A DNA stretch of 64,000 nucleotides from Kingdonia uniflora (taxonomy: Eukaryota; Streptophyta; Magnoliopsida; Ranunculales; Circaeasteraceae), in NCBI GenBank assembly GCA_014058105.1, contig JACGCM010000560.1:3658001-3722000 (forward strand), given 5' to 3'. Under the pieces are notes generated by a model that worked only from the letters and a program-made list of their open reading frames with translations, did no database searches and had not been told where the DNA came from. Shown piece by piece: positions 33,753-45,674 of the stretch. Position numbers and translations under genes: made by a program. How positions within the stretch are numbered: position 1 is the stretch's first letter; each line of letters begins with the position of its first letter.

Positions 33753-36208
33753 TGTAGTGTCCCGAATTTTTTTTCATTTTTTTTTTTATTATTCATTATG
33801 GATTCATACATTATTGCATCCACACATTTTGCATCCTAATATATTTGTATTTATCAGGTTCTGTGTTTTCCATTTTCTGTGTTTCGATGGTTTTGGTGGT
33901 TATTGGGCGGAGGAGGTAGTTTTGATGTTTTGGGAGCCTGTGGTTGGCTTGGTGGAGGCTTGTTGTTGTGTTGTTATTGTTGTTGTGTGGTGTAATATCC
34001 TGAGCTGACCTTTGTTAGGTTTTCTCCTTTGGGTTTCTCCAGTTTTTGTTGGAGGGGATTTTTTTTTTGAGTTTTGGGTTGTTTCAGTTCAGATCTATTC
34101 AAACAGATCTGTTTCTGTTTGAATAAGTTTCATTCTTCTTCATTTTATTTGAACAAGCCTTTTTTGTTCGAATATGTTTCATTCTGCTTCATTTTATTCG
34201 AACAAGCCTTTTCTGTTCGAATATGTTTCAACCTGCTTCATTTTGTTCGAACAACTTTTATTCTGTTCGAATAGACTTCTACCTGTCTTGTTCTGTTCGA
34301 ATAGAAAAGTATTATGTTTGACCAGAGGCATGTTTAGAAGACCAGATTGGGTCTTTTCTTTGTGATCTTGGCAGTTATTTCCCTTCCTCGAGATGGGTAT
34401 TGGTTTTAGGTTTTATTACCCATTTCATTTCATTTACTCTCTTACTTCCACTCACTCTCACTCTCTCTCCAAATTAGAATCTTCTCTTCTACTTCTCGCC
34501 GATTTGCCGCATTTCCTTTCTGATCTCAGCCGCTCTTCCTTCGGTAAGTAATTTCCCTATTCATCTCCTTCGTTGTTGGTTCGATTTCAGTTTTGGTGGA
34601 ACCCTTGTGTTTTAGGGTTTGTGATTGTTGGGTTGTTTACCATTATCTTTAGTGTAATTGTTCTTGGCATGTGGTGTTGTGGTTGGTTGTTCCATTGATT
34701 TTGGATTGCAGTTTATCCTTTATCAGGCGAGTGCCCCTTCCTTGCTATATTCATTTACTAGTTAATCTGTGTTAATTGGAGTGTTATGCATTTGGCATTA
34801 AGGGTTATGTGATTAGTTAATATCTATATTGATTACTCAGTATTATTTTCCTTGTTAGGCATGTTGAGCTATGTTCTCTTTTGTCTATTAGGAAGTTGTG
34901 CCTTCGTGTGGTATTCTCGTGGCCTTGCCCGTGGATGTTGTGTTTCAGTCTTGTAAAGACTGATGTGGGTTGGATGTTGTGACGGGTGGTCACTGTTCAT
35001 CTGTGTTAGGATTATTTACCATTGTCCTTGGTAGGTGGTTATCCTATGTGTGCAGTATTAGGATTGTTTACCATTCTCTTGGTAGGTGGCTATCATATGT
35101 GTGTGTTGGCCGTGTGGTGACTATTTTGTTTTGATCCTCAAGATCTATTTACAGTGTGGGTTTTTGAATTCTTTTAACTTAACGGGGTCGGATACATAAC
35201 AAAGCTCTACATCGGCTGACCCTCGATAGGACCTAGGATTCTTACATCGGGTTAAAATAAGTAGGTAAAGTTTGGGCTAGACACTATCATAATTATTACC
35301 CTTTGGGAGTGGGGGATGGTGTGAGACAGTTTCCTCAGGTGCCCGTCTTATCCTCCGTGAGGTTAAAATTCCTTAGAATTGTAAATAAAGTTCAGACGTT
35401 GGCTCTGTGGGTTACAAATCCTAGAACACTCTGATCAAGTGATAAATCCTTCAGCATGGTAGGGCTGGTAACCCAATCCTACCCATTGTATCCAATTGAG
35501 ATCTCTTTAAGGTTATTATGCATTAGCGGCTGATCAGCCCAACACATTTGATTCATAGGGTCTAGTTCTTTGGTTTCATAACATCATAAATATTCATTAT
35601 TAGGACAATCCTAGAATCATATCACAGCATATCACATCACATAATTACTTCATTGCATCACTCAATATATATCTTTATTCCTTTCTCTTATCCATGCCAT
35701 ACTTATTCCTTACTCTACACTTCACTTATATATCCACTATGCTTTTATCATCTTATATCTCATTCACCTCTTCCTCTTTCTCTGCACCGTTTTATTAGTA
35801 TGATTATTTAGCTTTGTTGGGCATTAGTGAGCCGTGGTTTTACTCACTCTCACTTTACTCCCCCCTTTCAGAGGCAGAATAGTTGTTGGTTTTACTGAGA
35901 GCTTTAGTTGTTAGTTCCAATTCTTGTAGCTGCAGATTATGTTTTGGTTTTAGTATTTCTTGTTCGATCTTAGCTTTTGACGCTGTGTATTATTCGAGAT
36001 ATTGCATGTACATTTTCAGTTGATATATATGTATCTCTTTGCTTCCGTTTTATTCTTTTTACTCTGATGATATTGCTATAGTGAATGACTGAGCTATTTC
36101 CTATTAGCAAGGTTATTTGTGGGGGAAAATCCATGGATCCCCCGACCTACACGCCCTAGATGACATTGCTTTAGATATGCTATAATATTTGGATTTTGGG
36201 GCGTGACA
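33753..36208 (+). mobile_element. Solo LTR C (2456 bp)
   Basis: TGTAGTGTCCCGAA to TTTTGGGGCGTGACA, flanked by perfect 5 bp duplication AAAGG (33748-33752 and 36209-36213). The donor-like TTCG|GTAAGTAAT is at 34544. A TTCGAA array lies at 34095-34330. No internal coding sequence. Confidence 0.92.
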
Positions 36209-37740
36209 AAAGGTATCTTTTTCTATAAGCATCCGAATCATCCCATAGTCTTATCGAGAAGCCTGATTAGTTACTAAAGTAGGACTTCATCCCAACTATC
36301 ATCATCAATACCTTTTATTAATTTGCACATTTTATTTAATAAAAATGTATTTACATATATAGTGTAGTTAAGCTTCACTATGATTTCTCCGCCACAGTGT
36401 AGTTAATCTTTACTATGATTTCTTCACCAATACTTTTCAATAAGGAGTAGATTCGATCCCTCTTTTCTTAAAGTTTCTATTTTTCCCCAAAAATATGATA
36501 CTAAGTTACAACAACCAAATATAAACTAGATAATGGTACTTAGACAAACCTAAAATGAAATGTAGTTGTCCATGGGATCTAAGTGATCTATTTTATGAGG
36601 TAACCTGCTTTCATCTTTGGATTGCACAAGATGTATTCCAACTCCATAGCTAAACAACCTAAACATTACACCCCAAACAAATATTTCATCATTTACAAGT
36701 GCATTACATCACAATAGTGTGCATCAAATGCATTGCCTTTGGAAATAACTCGAAACTTCCAGAATAGGTAGTGGTAATAGTAATGTCTATAATCAATAGG
36801 TGTGCTAAACTTTAGAACCACTGTCGCCGAGTCGATTGTATGGCAACTACATGTTCCACCTCTTTTCTTTAATGCTCTTTAATGCTTTATTGTTTCTTCT
36901 TTGTCCCTTTGAAGCCTATAACCCAAGCCTCCTTATATATAACAACACCACCTTCTTCTAACAGAAGCTCTAGCTACCTAACTAGGATCCTCTTTTTAAG
37001 AATCCTCAGCATCACCTTCTTTTCTACTGGCCTTTTCTTTAACTACAGCTATGTTATTTTTGCTCTACTAACTTTAGCAAGCTTCCTTAACTACCACCTA
37101 TTCTATTTTATCCATACTTGCGTACGACCAAAGTCACTATTTTTCTTTTAAAGATTTCTCTTTCTATTAGAGCCATCTATTTTTTGAAATAGACATTACA
37201 GCGAAAAGCTTTCGTACGTTGATCAACCCATAGTTTTTTTAAAGTTACTCAGGATCCCTATTCTTGATCAAAAATGTTTATTTTTCCATACAGATGCAAC
37301 TTTGTGTCGATTAGAAATAGCTCTGTCTCTTATTTAGAAGCTCCTTCATCATTATTGATCTATGGGTTCATGATTTCATTTGTAATAAAGGCATGCTGGT
37401 TCATAAAACTCTTTTGATGCGCCCAAAAGGTTTAGATCTTTTGCATAGGGCTGAAAGTGAGTCACTTTCTAAACAAGAGTATGTAGCCAGAGCGTATGAA
37501 AGACAAAGCCTCTACCTACATTTCGCTTACGGTAAGTTAGTTAAAAAACAAATCATAACAAGATCAAGGTCAAGAAAAGATGAGGACCTTTTAAACTGCC
37601 TGACCTTTTAAAAATGTCAGTAGATTAGTGACTCATGCTTAGTGTTCTGATAAAGTATTAGTTGCATTATAATGTAAAAAAAATGAATTGGTCGAGACTA
37701 CAGCTATTCTCTAAACCATGGGAAGGAGTTACAAGCATTC
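36209..37740. other. Unassigned region
   Basis: About 50 bp near 36325-36375 match 22380-22430. The open stretches at 36882-37151 (hydrophobic, plus strand) and 37393-37611 have no recognisable family. The 37393 frame looks coding in composition (RPKGLDLLHRAESESLSKQE), but I cannot name it. Confidence 0.35.
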
Positions 37741-38933
37741 AATGTGATAATATTATACTGTTAACTACCTAACTGCCTTTGCACCACTGTTATGTCCATC
37801 TTTTTTGTACCACTATTATGTCCATCTATTTTGCTATGTCCATCTGCCTTTACACCTGTTTCGCTATGTCTACTATTATGTCCATCTATTATGGTCTAAC
37901 TGTTATGTCCATCTGCTTTGTACCACTGTTATGTGCACCTGTTGTTATGTGAAGACACTATACTATTATGCCCATCTGTTATGTAAAGATATTATACTGT
38001 TATGTCCAACTATTTTGCACCACTGTTAGCCCATAGCTACTATTCATTCCATAAAGAGATGCATTGCCTAGATAAGGAATGATATGCTGATCATGGAATT
38101 TTAGCATAACTACTATAGCAGTTTAGACCATAGCTACTATAGCAGTTTTTAAGCCTACTATACCAACCCCAATAGGTTACTCATGGAAGGGCCTTCACTT
38201 ACCTTAGGCTGATCTTTGGTTTTTTGTTCAGGTTGGCTCTTCTTTAGAGCTAACTCCCTTGCTGATTCACTGTTCCTTACCTTTGCATTATTGTTGTTTG
38301 TGATGCTATTATTAAGTCTGATGTTGACCTTAGAGTAAGTACTATTCAGACTGCAAGGTTTTGTCAGAGTTGGAGCTCTTTCCTGCAAGCTAGATAGAGC
38401 AGTCATGTTAGTCAAATGGGTTATTTCTGGATGGGCAATGGTATTGTTGGCCTCACTACACTCTTGAGAATTAGGTTTATTAACACTCTCCCTTCTGCTT
38501 TGACTGCTAGCTCCATTAGCAACCTGTACAGTAGCAAAAGTAGTCACAAAAAAAGTGTTATTAGATATTTGTATGTTATAGAATCTTCATATTTAGATCA
38601 TAACTGCTATTTTGGAAAGTGTAGAATAACTATTTTGCAGTTATAGAATAACTATTTTGAATATACATTTATCTACTTTGGATTATAGAATAACTGTGTT
38701 ATGGATAACGGTTTTGCAGTTACAAAATCTGTTGTTTTGGATTATAGAATAACTATTTTGCAGTTATAGAATAATTATTTTGGATTATAGAATAAATGTG
38801 TTATGGATAGCTATTTTGCAGTTATGGGTTTCATGTTATATTGTATGTTTCACGTATAGGCTTAGACCTTCAGTTGCATACCATTGTTGGCGTCGCATAC
38901 CATTGCTAGTATATTATTCTCTCTTATTCTCAA

Positions 38934-38967
<34 letters not shown>

Positions 38968-38970
38968 GTG
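37740..38970. repeat. Cluster of short tandem repeats
   Basis: At 37790-38035, TGTTATGTCCATCTG variants repeat irregularly. At 38100-38160, CATAGCTACTATAGCAG repeats. At 38570-38830, GGATTATAGAATAACT and TTTTGCAGTTAT variants repeat, with one clear 101 bp step between about 38681 and 38782. At 38935-38966 there is an (AT)n run. Together this is a repeat-dense island of unknown origin. Confidence 0.75.
38158..38547 (-). CDS. Hypothetical 129-codon open frame, unknown
   Basis: It is the longest open frame in the window outside the recognised transposon genes. It is rich in Ser, Asn, Thr and Lys, with a charged tail (KKSQPEQKTKDQPKVSEGPS) and no membrane segment. It lies between two tandem-repeat blocks. 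No family is recognised; the composition and setting make a non-functional or transposon-related frame more likely than a host gene. Confidence 0.25.
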   Translation of the reverse strand: MTTFATVQVANGASSQSRRESVNKPNSQECSEANNTIAHPEITHLTNMTALSSLQERAPTLTKPCSLNSTYSKVNIRLNNSITNNNNAKVRNSESARELALKKSQPEQKTKDQPKVSEGPSMSNLLGLV

Positions 38971-39038
38971 TTGATATTGTTTTCCATAAGGTCTAACATT
39001 AGTTGCCCTTGCTACAATTTCTACTTTGAACTACAAGG

Positions 39039-42000
39039 ATGCATATTCATTACGCTCTTTTACGACAATTAACCCCTTCAAGAGACCGTTGGACTCTAAA
39101 AGTACGTTTGAGTCGAGTGTGGATCACCAAGAACTTCACAACCAAAGAAATATGGGGTCAAGATATACTGCTTATCGATGAGAATGTAAGTATATTCCAA
39201 TTATTTGCTACCTATTCTTTATGTATTCACAATAAAATTTTAACTATATTTAGGCTATTAACGCCGCAGGAGGAACAAATACATGCTTCAGTTCCACGAG
39301 ACATTATTCCGCAATTTGAAAAAGTACTTAAAGAGGGCGATATTTGTAATGTCCCGGGTTTTATTTTTTCATTACTATTCGTGATCATGTTTAGTTATTG
39401 CATGTATTTAGTCATTAATTACTTCAATTGTTTTGTGGTTATTAATGTTAGTCTTAAGTCCAATAGGAGTCCTAGTTAGAGTTATCTTATGGATTCTTAT
39501 CTAGAGACATTAGGAGTTTTAAAGAGAGAAACACTAAGGAGTCTTAATACCTATAGGACTAGTTCACCATCCCCTTTATATATATTAGTAAGGAGAGCTC
39601 TAAAACCCTATTTTCGGATTAGAGAGAGAGCTATTTTTCTAGAGAGAATTCTTGAAGAGAAAGAAGAAGAATAAAAGAGAAAAGGCTAGGGTTTTGTTGG
39701 AGGCTGAGGAAAAGAAGTTCGAACAAAGTTTTAAGGCCGTTTTTGCTTTCTTAAATCAATCATAAGGCAAGTGATTTCCTCCATCCTTTTCTCCATGCTT
39801 TGGGAGATCTATCACATGTTAGGTTAAATTCCTTATGGTTTCCTCATTATATGTTATTCTTGTTAATGAGACTTAATATCATAAATTAATCGTTATTATC
39901 TATCGTTGATCAGGGGTACTTGTAACATCTTTGGGGCTGTATTAACATGATCGGGGTTGTATTCTGCCAACCAACAATCGTTGGTGAGTTATTCATCTTT
40001 AGAGGAAAAGCTAGATTAAACCCTATAGTGATATCATATTCCTTAACTTCTTAAGTAGTAGTCAATGATTGGTGAAGTTTGCTTTGATCGTGGCCTTCTT
40101 TGTAAAATCAGCTAGGTTGTATTGGAGCTTTATTTATCATCGTCATAGATTTTGAAATACCTTTATGAAAGAAGTCAGTAGGGTACACATGGGCTATGTA
40201 TTAAATTAATAAAGAGATATTTGGTTTTACATCTATTTGACATGATTATTGTGGGGACAGAAACCTAGATTTGTATAACCAAGGTGGTGGTTTGAATTGT
40301 ACATGGGTTGCACCCTTTCTATGACAGGTTATGTATTGTGCTCTAGATATGGCATGCACTTGTGAGATATGTACTCTCTGATCAATTTTAAGCAATGTTA
40401 CAAGTTGGATCACATTTGCTTTCTAGATTAAAGTTTATAGCGGTATTTACATTGCCCATTTAAATATATGATATCTTGATTAATGTAAACCCTATAGATA
40501 GACCGTGAACCGTCCTCGTGGTTTTGATCCTTGGACATCTAAGCGGAAATCGTTATTACCATAGTTAGTATTTGTTTTCCTATTTTACAAGAGCTAGAGT
40601 GCTTTAGATTATATTATCTTCCTGCATTTAGCGTAAGGGTCGTATTAGCATATAAAACCCTTATTCTTGTTCATGACATAGTCCTCGTGGTTTTGATCCT
40701 TGGACGAGTGTTAAGAATACCGTTTCCATATGAGTTACCTCATCACCGGAGTCTCAATAAGAGAGTATATGAGGGTTCTATAGTTCCTAGATATATAGGA
40801 TACATAAATTCTTTACGCAAGAGTCGTGTCGAACCAAAATAAAAGATTTAGAATGGGATCATGTCTACAAGAGTTGTGGATCATTCTCAGAGGAGAATAA
40901 AGAGTATGATTAAGTTCAAGATTTTTCAAGAGTGGATTTAAGAGCATTCGAACCGTCTAGAGAGAGAAAGGTACCTTCCTTCGTCATTAGTTGGTCGTCT
41001 AGACTTTAGATCTTCCTAATCCCTAATCTAGTTGAATTGTACACATTGGGGCCAAGCTAACATGGTCCTTGGGTTAGAATCCCAGAATCATAAATAACTT
41101 AGGTTTTTGCTTCGGTAATTACCTTGGGTTGAGAGACCCTAAAGAGAGTCCTTTTGAAATTAGTAGGCTGTGCACTAGTGGGTAGAACAACTTAGGTAGG
41201 CACCGTCAAGGGGTTGAAAGACCTCAAAAGAAAACAATAGGACTAATGGCGATCCTTGGGTTGAAATCCCCTAGCACACTTTAATCAAGTATTTTTCCCT
41301 GCTAATTCCTGTCTTAAAGGAATACGCTTCTGTACTAACAGAAGGGTACGATAGTGTGGTTCCACTGAATTATACTGAACCATGTGTACATAAGACATCT
41401 ACCCATTCCTATCTCCCTTGCTAACCGGTTGGCGCAAACATTAGAATATTTCATGTTAGGAATTACAACACCCTCATATTAAGACACTAGGATATTAGGG
41501 TATTAGAATACCGCTATATCACATTCATTTAGTTAGTTCTTTTAGTATTCATGTATATCACTTTTATTCGCATGTGTCTTCATTATTTCTTTTCTTCCTT
41601 TATCTTATTCGTTAAGAGTCTTATTTATCCTTTCATGCCTGGCTTGCTCGGCATGGCGAGGGGTATGGTTTAAGTTACTTGCGAGCTCGGTCAAGCTCAC
41701 CCTTGTTGGACCATCCATTTTTCAGGTGCTGATCCCTAGGAAGACTGCGGCAGTGCAGAGGTATATTAGAGGTTGTTGGAGTGACAAACCGAAGCTATTT
41801 TTACTATTTTTTATTATCGTTTTTCGGTAGACTTTTAGTTTGATTACTACAGTTGTCACACTTGTTTAGTGTCCCCGTTTGAGTACCGTATTTCTTGAGT
41901 TTTATTATTATTATAAGACTGGCGTTTTCCGCTGCGTTAAGTGATTCTATTGTATGCAAGTGGATGATTAATTTAATGTTTCTTTTTATCATCTGTAGGG

Positions 42001-43274
42001 TTCATCCTTGGGGGATCCCCGACCTGTTGTCGCCTTGAGATGCATAGTTTGATTTTATATCAATTAGCCAATTTTGGGGTGTGATAATATTATTCACCTT
42101 TAAAATTTTATTGTCTCCTAAAGTAATGGAACTTATCGTCCCATTGATGGGGAATATAAGATCTACTTTAAAAATGACACCATCGTGAAGCGATTAGAAG
42201 ATCAGCATCTACCTATACCAAGGCACATATTTTACTTTATAGAGTTCAAAGACATCCCTTCCAGATGCTAAAACACAAATATTCTCACGGGTATTTACTA
42301 TTGGCATTATGTTATTCATTTCTCATTTTATGAAAAGATTTCTAATTTTATATAAAATTGTAATGAAGACATTATCGGGAAGCTGAAACCCATAATAGAA
42401 ATTGAAATTGTCTGCAAAAGGAATGAAGACACATCCCAAAAGCGAGATCTTATCCTTAAAAATATATGGTAAGAAAATCAATTAAATTAAAATTATGCAT
42501 GTATATTGTCGCTATCTATATTCTTCTAGCTTTTCTTTATAACTTCATGTAGCGGATCAACATGAAGTGCTGGACGAAATACCAATTGGTTTCTGACACT
42601 TACCTTCAACTCCGGTAATTTTGATTATTACCTCTTTGATAGTAGACATGTTTAAAGATATGCACTTCAAGTACACTCAAACTGTTATAATAATATTTTG
42701 TAAACTGTCACTGAAATTTTATAATTTGCTTAGGTGTTTGCTACCTGAAACCAACATGCGTAACAAAGATGTATTATAATCTGGAAATTCAAGAAGTAGC
42801 AATATTATTAAAAAGGTTTAGTAATAACATTTTCCTAAAAAACTGATCAAATTTTTAATCATACAAAAGATCTAATTTAACACTACTTTATTTGTAGTAA
42901 AACTCTTTTGAAAGATGCGTCAGTTCAACTGACGGAGAAAGCAACGATGGGTACAGAAAACCTGCCAGATTTAATATTTGAAAACATGAAGGAATTAATT
43001 GATATTTTTACTATTAGGGAAGAACCTTAAACTCAGGTATAATTATATATACCATTTCTATATCAAAATATTTATTATACTTTAAATTTATTTATGGGAA
43101 CTTCACTTTACTATAGGAAAGACATTATACTTGCAAAACGACAATCGCAAAGGTCTTCACAAATTATGGATGGTACTATCTATCATGTCGTAAATGTCTA
43201 AAGAAAGTGATTCATTCCAACAATGAATACAATTGTAATTCCTGTCAAGCTCAAACAGCGGGCCCGATCCCAAG
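39039..43274 (+). pseudogene. RPA1: Second RPA1-like gene, plus strand, Helitron-associated, split by a solo LTR
   Basis: Exon 1, 39039-39185, begins MHIHYALLRQLTPSRDRWTL and ends with a GTAAGT donor. Exon 2 starts at 39270 (EEQIHASVPRDIIPQFEKVL then KEGDI) and is interrupted by the LTR at 39345; it resumes at 42092 with NFIVS and, in a shifted frame, YKIYFKNDTIVKRLEDQHLP, completing DNA-binding domain A. At 42366-42472, EDIIGKLKPI and KRNEDTSQKRDLILKNI belong to domain B. Exon 43117-43274 has the zinc ribbon YYLSCRKC and YNCNSCQ with exact splice sites. RPA1-like proteins coat single-stranded DNA; in plant Helitrons they accompany Rep-helicase, of which no trace is seen here. Stops and frameshifts after the insertion indicate a pseudogene. 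Confidence 0.82.
39345..42086 (+). mobile_element. Solo LTR (2742 bp) of a second LTR family
   Basis: TGTAATGTCCCGGG to TTTTGGGGTGTGATA, flanked by ATATT (39340-39344 and 42087-42091). The body differs from the other LTRs, and the donor position has GCAAGT (near 39763) in place of GTAAGT. CCTCGTGGTTTTGATCCTTG recurs at about 40513 and 40682. No coding domain. Confidence 0.92.
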
Positions 43275-44432
43275 GTAAGAGCCCTTAATTTTTTTACCCC
43301 TTATGAATATTAAGTCCAATAAAGTATACAAAAATATAGGTACGAGTTGCATTTCCAAATTGACGATTTAACAGGGATAAATACAATGACAACATTTGAA
43401 TGACAATCAAAGGCATTTATTTTACAATCAGTACTAGAACTGATAGACCTTGAACACGAGGTAGAAATTCGTCATTTGTCTCCAAAATGAATTATGTATT
43501 TTAAAATAATATTTTTTACTATTAATTTTTTTTTATCATAATTCCAGGAGAATGGGCATGATTTGATTGAACAAAAACTCTAAAAGTTAGTTCGTTTTAC
43601 GTACATCTTCCAATTCAAAATAACATAGTACAATACAACGAGTTGGAAAAGAAATTTTACAACATCAAAATTATGGGCAATAGACGCCATGCTTGAGTCT
43701 ACTGAGTTGGGGAATAATATGAAATATGATACGAATATTTCAAATCAAGCTTCACAATACTGCCCACATAATTTAATGGTGTATTAATCTATGCATTCTC
43801 CAATTTTTTTAACTATTAGTATGTAATTCAAACTTTAGTATAATTTTATTAAAATGTTTGCATTAATATTGTCTATTTTTTTAAAAAAAATATAGAGGAA
43901 AAATTCAATGGAATCTTCAACTAATTTGGGGATTTCTGACAAAAATGATAAAAAAAAATAAACGCTGCCGGGAAAGGTGTCCAAAAAAGTCTAACTCGCT
44001 CGCCCAGAGGTACGTTTTTCATGATATATTACAAGTCCATTATTTTTCATTCATATACCGGAAATTGTAAAACTAATGGAAAATTAACATATCATCTTTA
44101 CTGTTTAACGCAGAATATTAGATGAGCGTGAATCCTTCTCGGTGACAATTTCATCACCAATTACCAAGCTTGGCGTATGATGTTTACTTTGTAGTAAAGT
44201 TAATGAATACTTCCAAAAATCTCTATGATTTTAGCCATTTCTTATTATGTTTGTTGGATTTTGAATGAATTAATTAATATTATTTATATTTTTTTAATAT
44301 TTATACTTCCTCACAAGTATTTTGGTTAAGTAACTCCCATAACTAATATTTTGCCTAACTTACACAATAGGAACAATAAAAATAAATTGGCTTAATAATG
44401 ACAGATGTATCAATCATTTTGAATTTGCATAT

Positions 44433-44460
44433 ACGTGTGTAGCACGGGCTCGAAACCTAG
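44433..44460 (+). mobile_element. Helitron 3' terminus (family 1) after the RPA1-like gene
   Basis: CGTGTGTAGCACG can form a CGTG...CACG hairpin, followed by GGCTCGAAACCTAG and T. It closes the element that carries the RPA1-like gene. The next base run, TCTATATTAC, is a possible new 5' end. Confidence 0.75.
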
Positions 44461-44871
44461 TCTATATTACATTACCCAATGGTGTTTTTTAAATAGACAA
44501 GTTTGCCATTGTCTCATAGATATAGAAGGGCTGATATTTAATACTATTTGTGGAGATTTGGTAAAGAAAACGAGATGAACGACCTAGATCAATTTAAATC
44601 TTGGTAGGCTAGACAAACTTGAGGGTACTTTAGACAAAACCTATAAAAAGGGTACTTTAGTAATAACGAACAATAAAAAGTGAAGCCTTCATCCCGACTC
44701 TCTATTTCGCATCTCTCCATTTAAGAATTGCCTGTCCTTCTATCTATCATGGTTTCCTTCACCCAAATCTCTCTCATCTCACCATTGTGTCCTATGGGAG
44801 CCCATCATCGATTCTGTCACATGAGGTTTTAACTTCATCACCTCTCTCAAACAACTCTCTGAGCTTCAACA
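44461..44871 (+). promoter_or_regulatory. Promoter-like region upstream of a captured first exon
   Basis: TCTATATTACATTACCC at the left edge resembles a Helitron 5' end. A TATA-like CCTATAAAAAGG lies at about 44640, followed by a pyrimidine-rich leader (CTCTCTC blocks) up to an ATG at 44872. Confidence 0.35.
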
Positions 44872-44913
44872 ATGGTGGCCGTCATACAGAAGATCAAAGA
44901 GATCGAAGATGAG
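44872..44913 (+). pseudogene. First exon of a DRG-type (developmentally regulated) GTPase gene
   Basis: ATG opens a 14-codon exon reading MVAVIQKIKEIEDE and ending at GAG|GTAAAA. Plant and animal DRG proteins start with a closely similar QKIKEIEDEMA segment, and the exon boundary is plausible. The stretch is short and no later exons were found, so this rests on one motif. It would be a captured promoter plus first exon. Confidence 0.45.
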
Positions 44914-45218
44914 GTAAAACCCTAATTTCATCTTTACCATTTAGATCAACCTCACTTACAACCTTTAATTTTTACAAGTTCTCAACTGGAGATTACCAAT
45001 TATTGAATGCCTCCTTCATTCACATCTTTCTTCCTTCACTTCTCTGAGCTTCGATTTACAAAAAACTGCAATTCTTCATTTTAAAGGTTAGATTCCTCTC
45101 AATCTCTCTAAAATTAAAGTAGAGCAATTTTGTGGCGTCGAAGAATGGAAGTCGGGATGATGACTTGATGTTAACAAAACTCCATCAGTTGGCTATAAAA
45201 AATAGATTAAAGACTTGA

Positions 45219-45674
45219 GACTTCCTGGTACAAATTAAGGTTTTTCAAAAATCTTATTGTTCCTTCTGCGATTTAAAGGAGGAAAACAAAACTCAGCTAT
45301 TCTTTGAATGCCATTTCTCAAATTTTATTTGGTCTACTATTTTTCAAAGTACTGGATTTCATAGAACTGCAGGGGGTTGGGATGACGAGCTTTACTTTCT
45401 CATAGATTCAAGAATGGAGACATTAGTTAAAGAGTTATTGAAAGCTGCTTTCACTGCCTCTATCTATATGATTTGGGAGGAAAGAAATAACAGGCAGACC
45501 AAAGGTATGATATCCCCTAAAGAAGCTATTATATCCAAAATCAAACATGTTATGATTAAAAAAGCTTATTGCTCAAACTTCAAATTTTGGGAATCTTCAA
45601 ACAGCAAACAAGTTCTAATTATTGAAGGTTATATGATACACATTTGGAGGGATTATTGTTTACAAAAGACGTAG
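45219..45674 (+). pseudogene. LINE (non-LTR retrotransposon) C-terminal fragment with zf-RVT domain
   Basis: An open frame from the TGA before 45219 to 45674 reads YCSFCDLKEENKTQLFFECH, then FSNFIWSTIF. The C-X2-C...LFF-C-H...FS-IW pattern is the zinc-binding domain found after the reverse transcriptase of plant LINE-like elements. It is followed by KAAFTASIYMIWEERNNRQ, also typical of that tail (IW-ERN-R). No reverse transcriptase catalytic part is upstream, so this is a 5'-truncated copy, the usual outcome of LINE insertion. Confidence 0.7.

Noticed and set aside
33757..34365. Phe-rich repeated frames in LTR C
   Set aside because: They are translations of the TTCGAA repeat array, not proteins.
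37190..37620. Suspected organelle-derived insertion because of a coding-like frame (37393-37611)
   Set aside because: I could not match it to any chloroplast or mitochondrial gene, and the flanks look like ordinary AT-rich nuclear DNA.
38452..38462. CACTACA-like string suggesting a CACTA transposon end
   Set aside because: No inverted partner or 3 bp target duplication was found.
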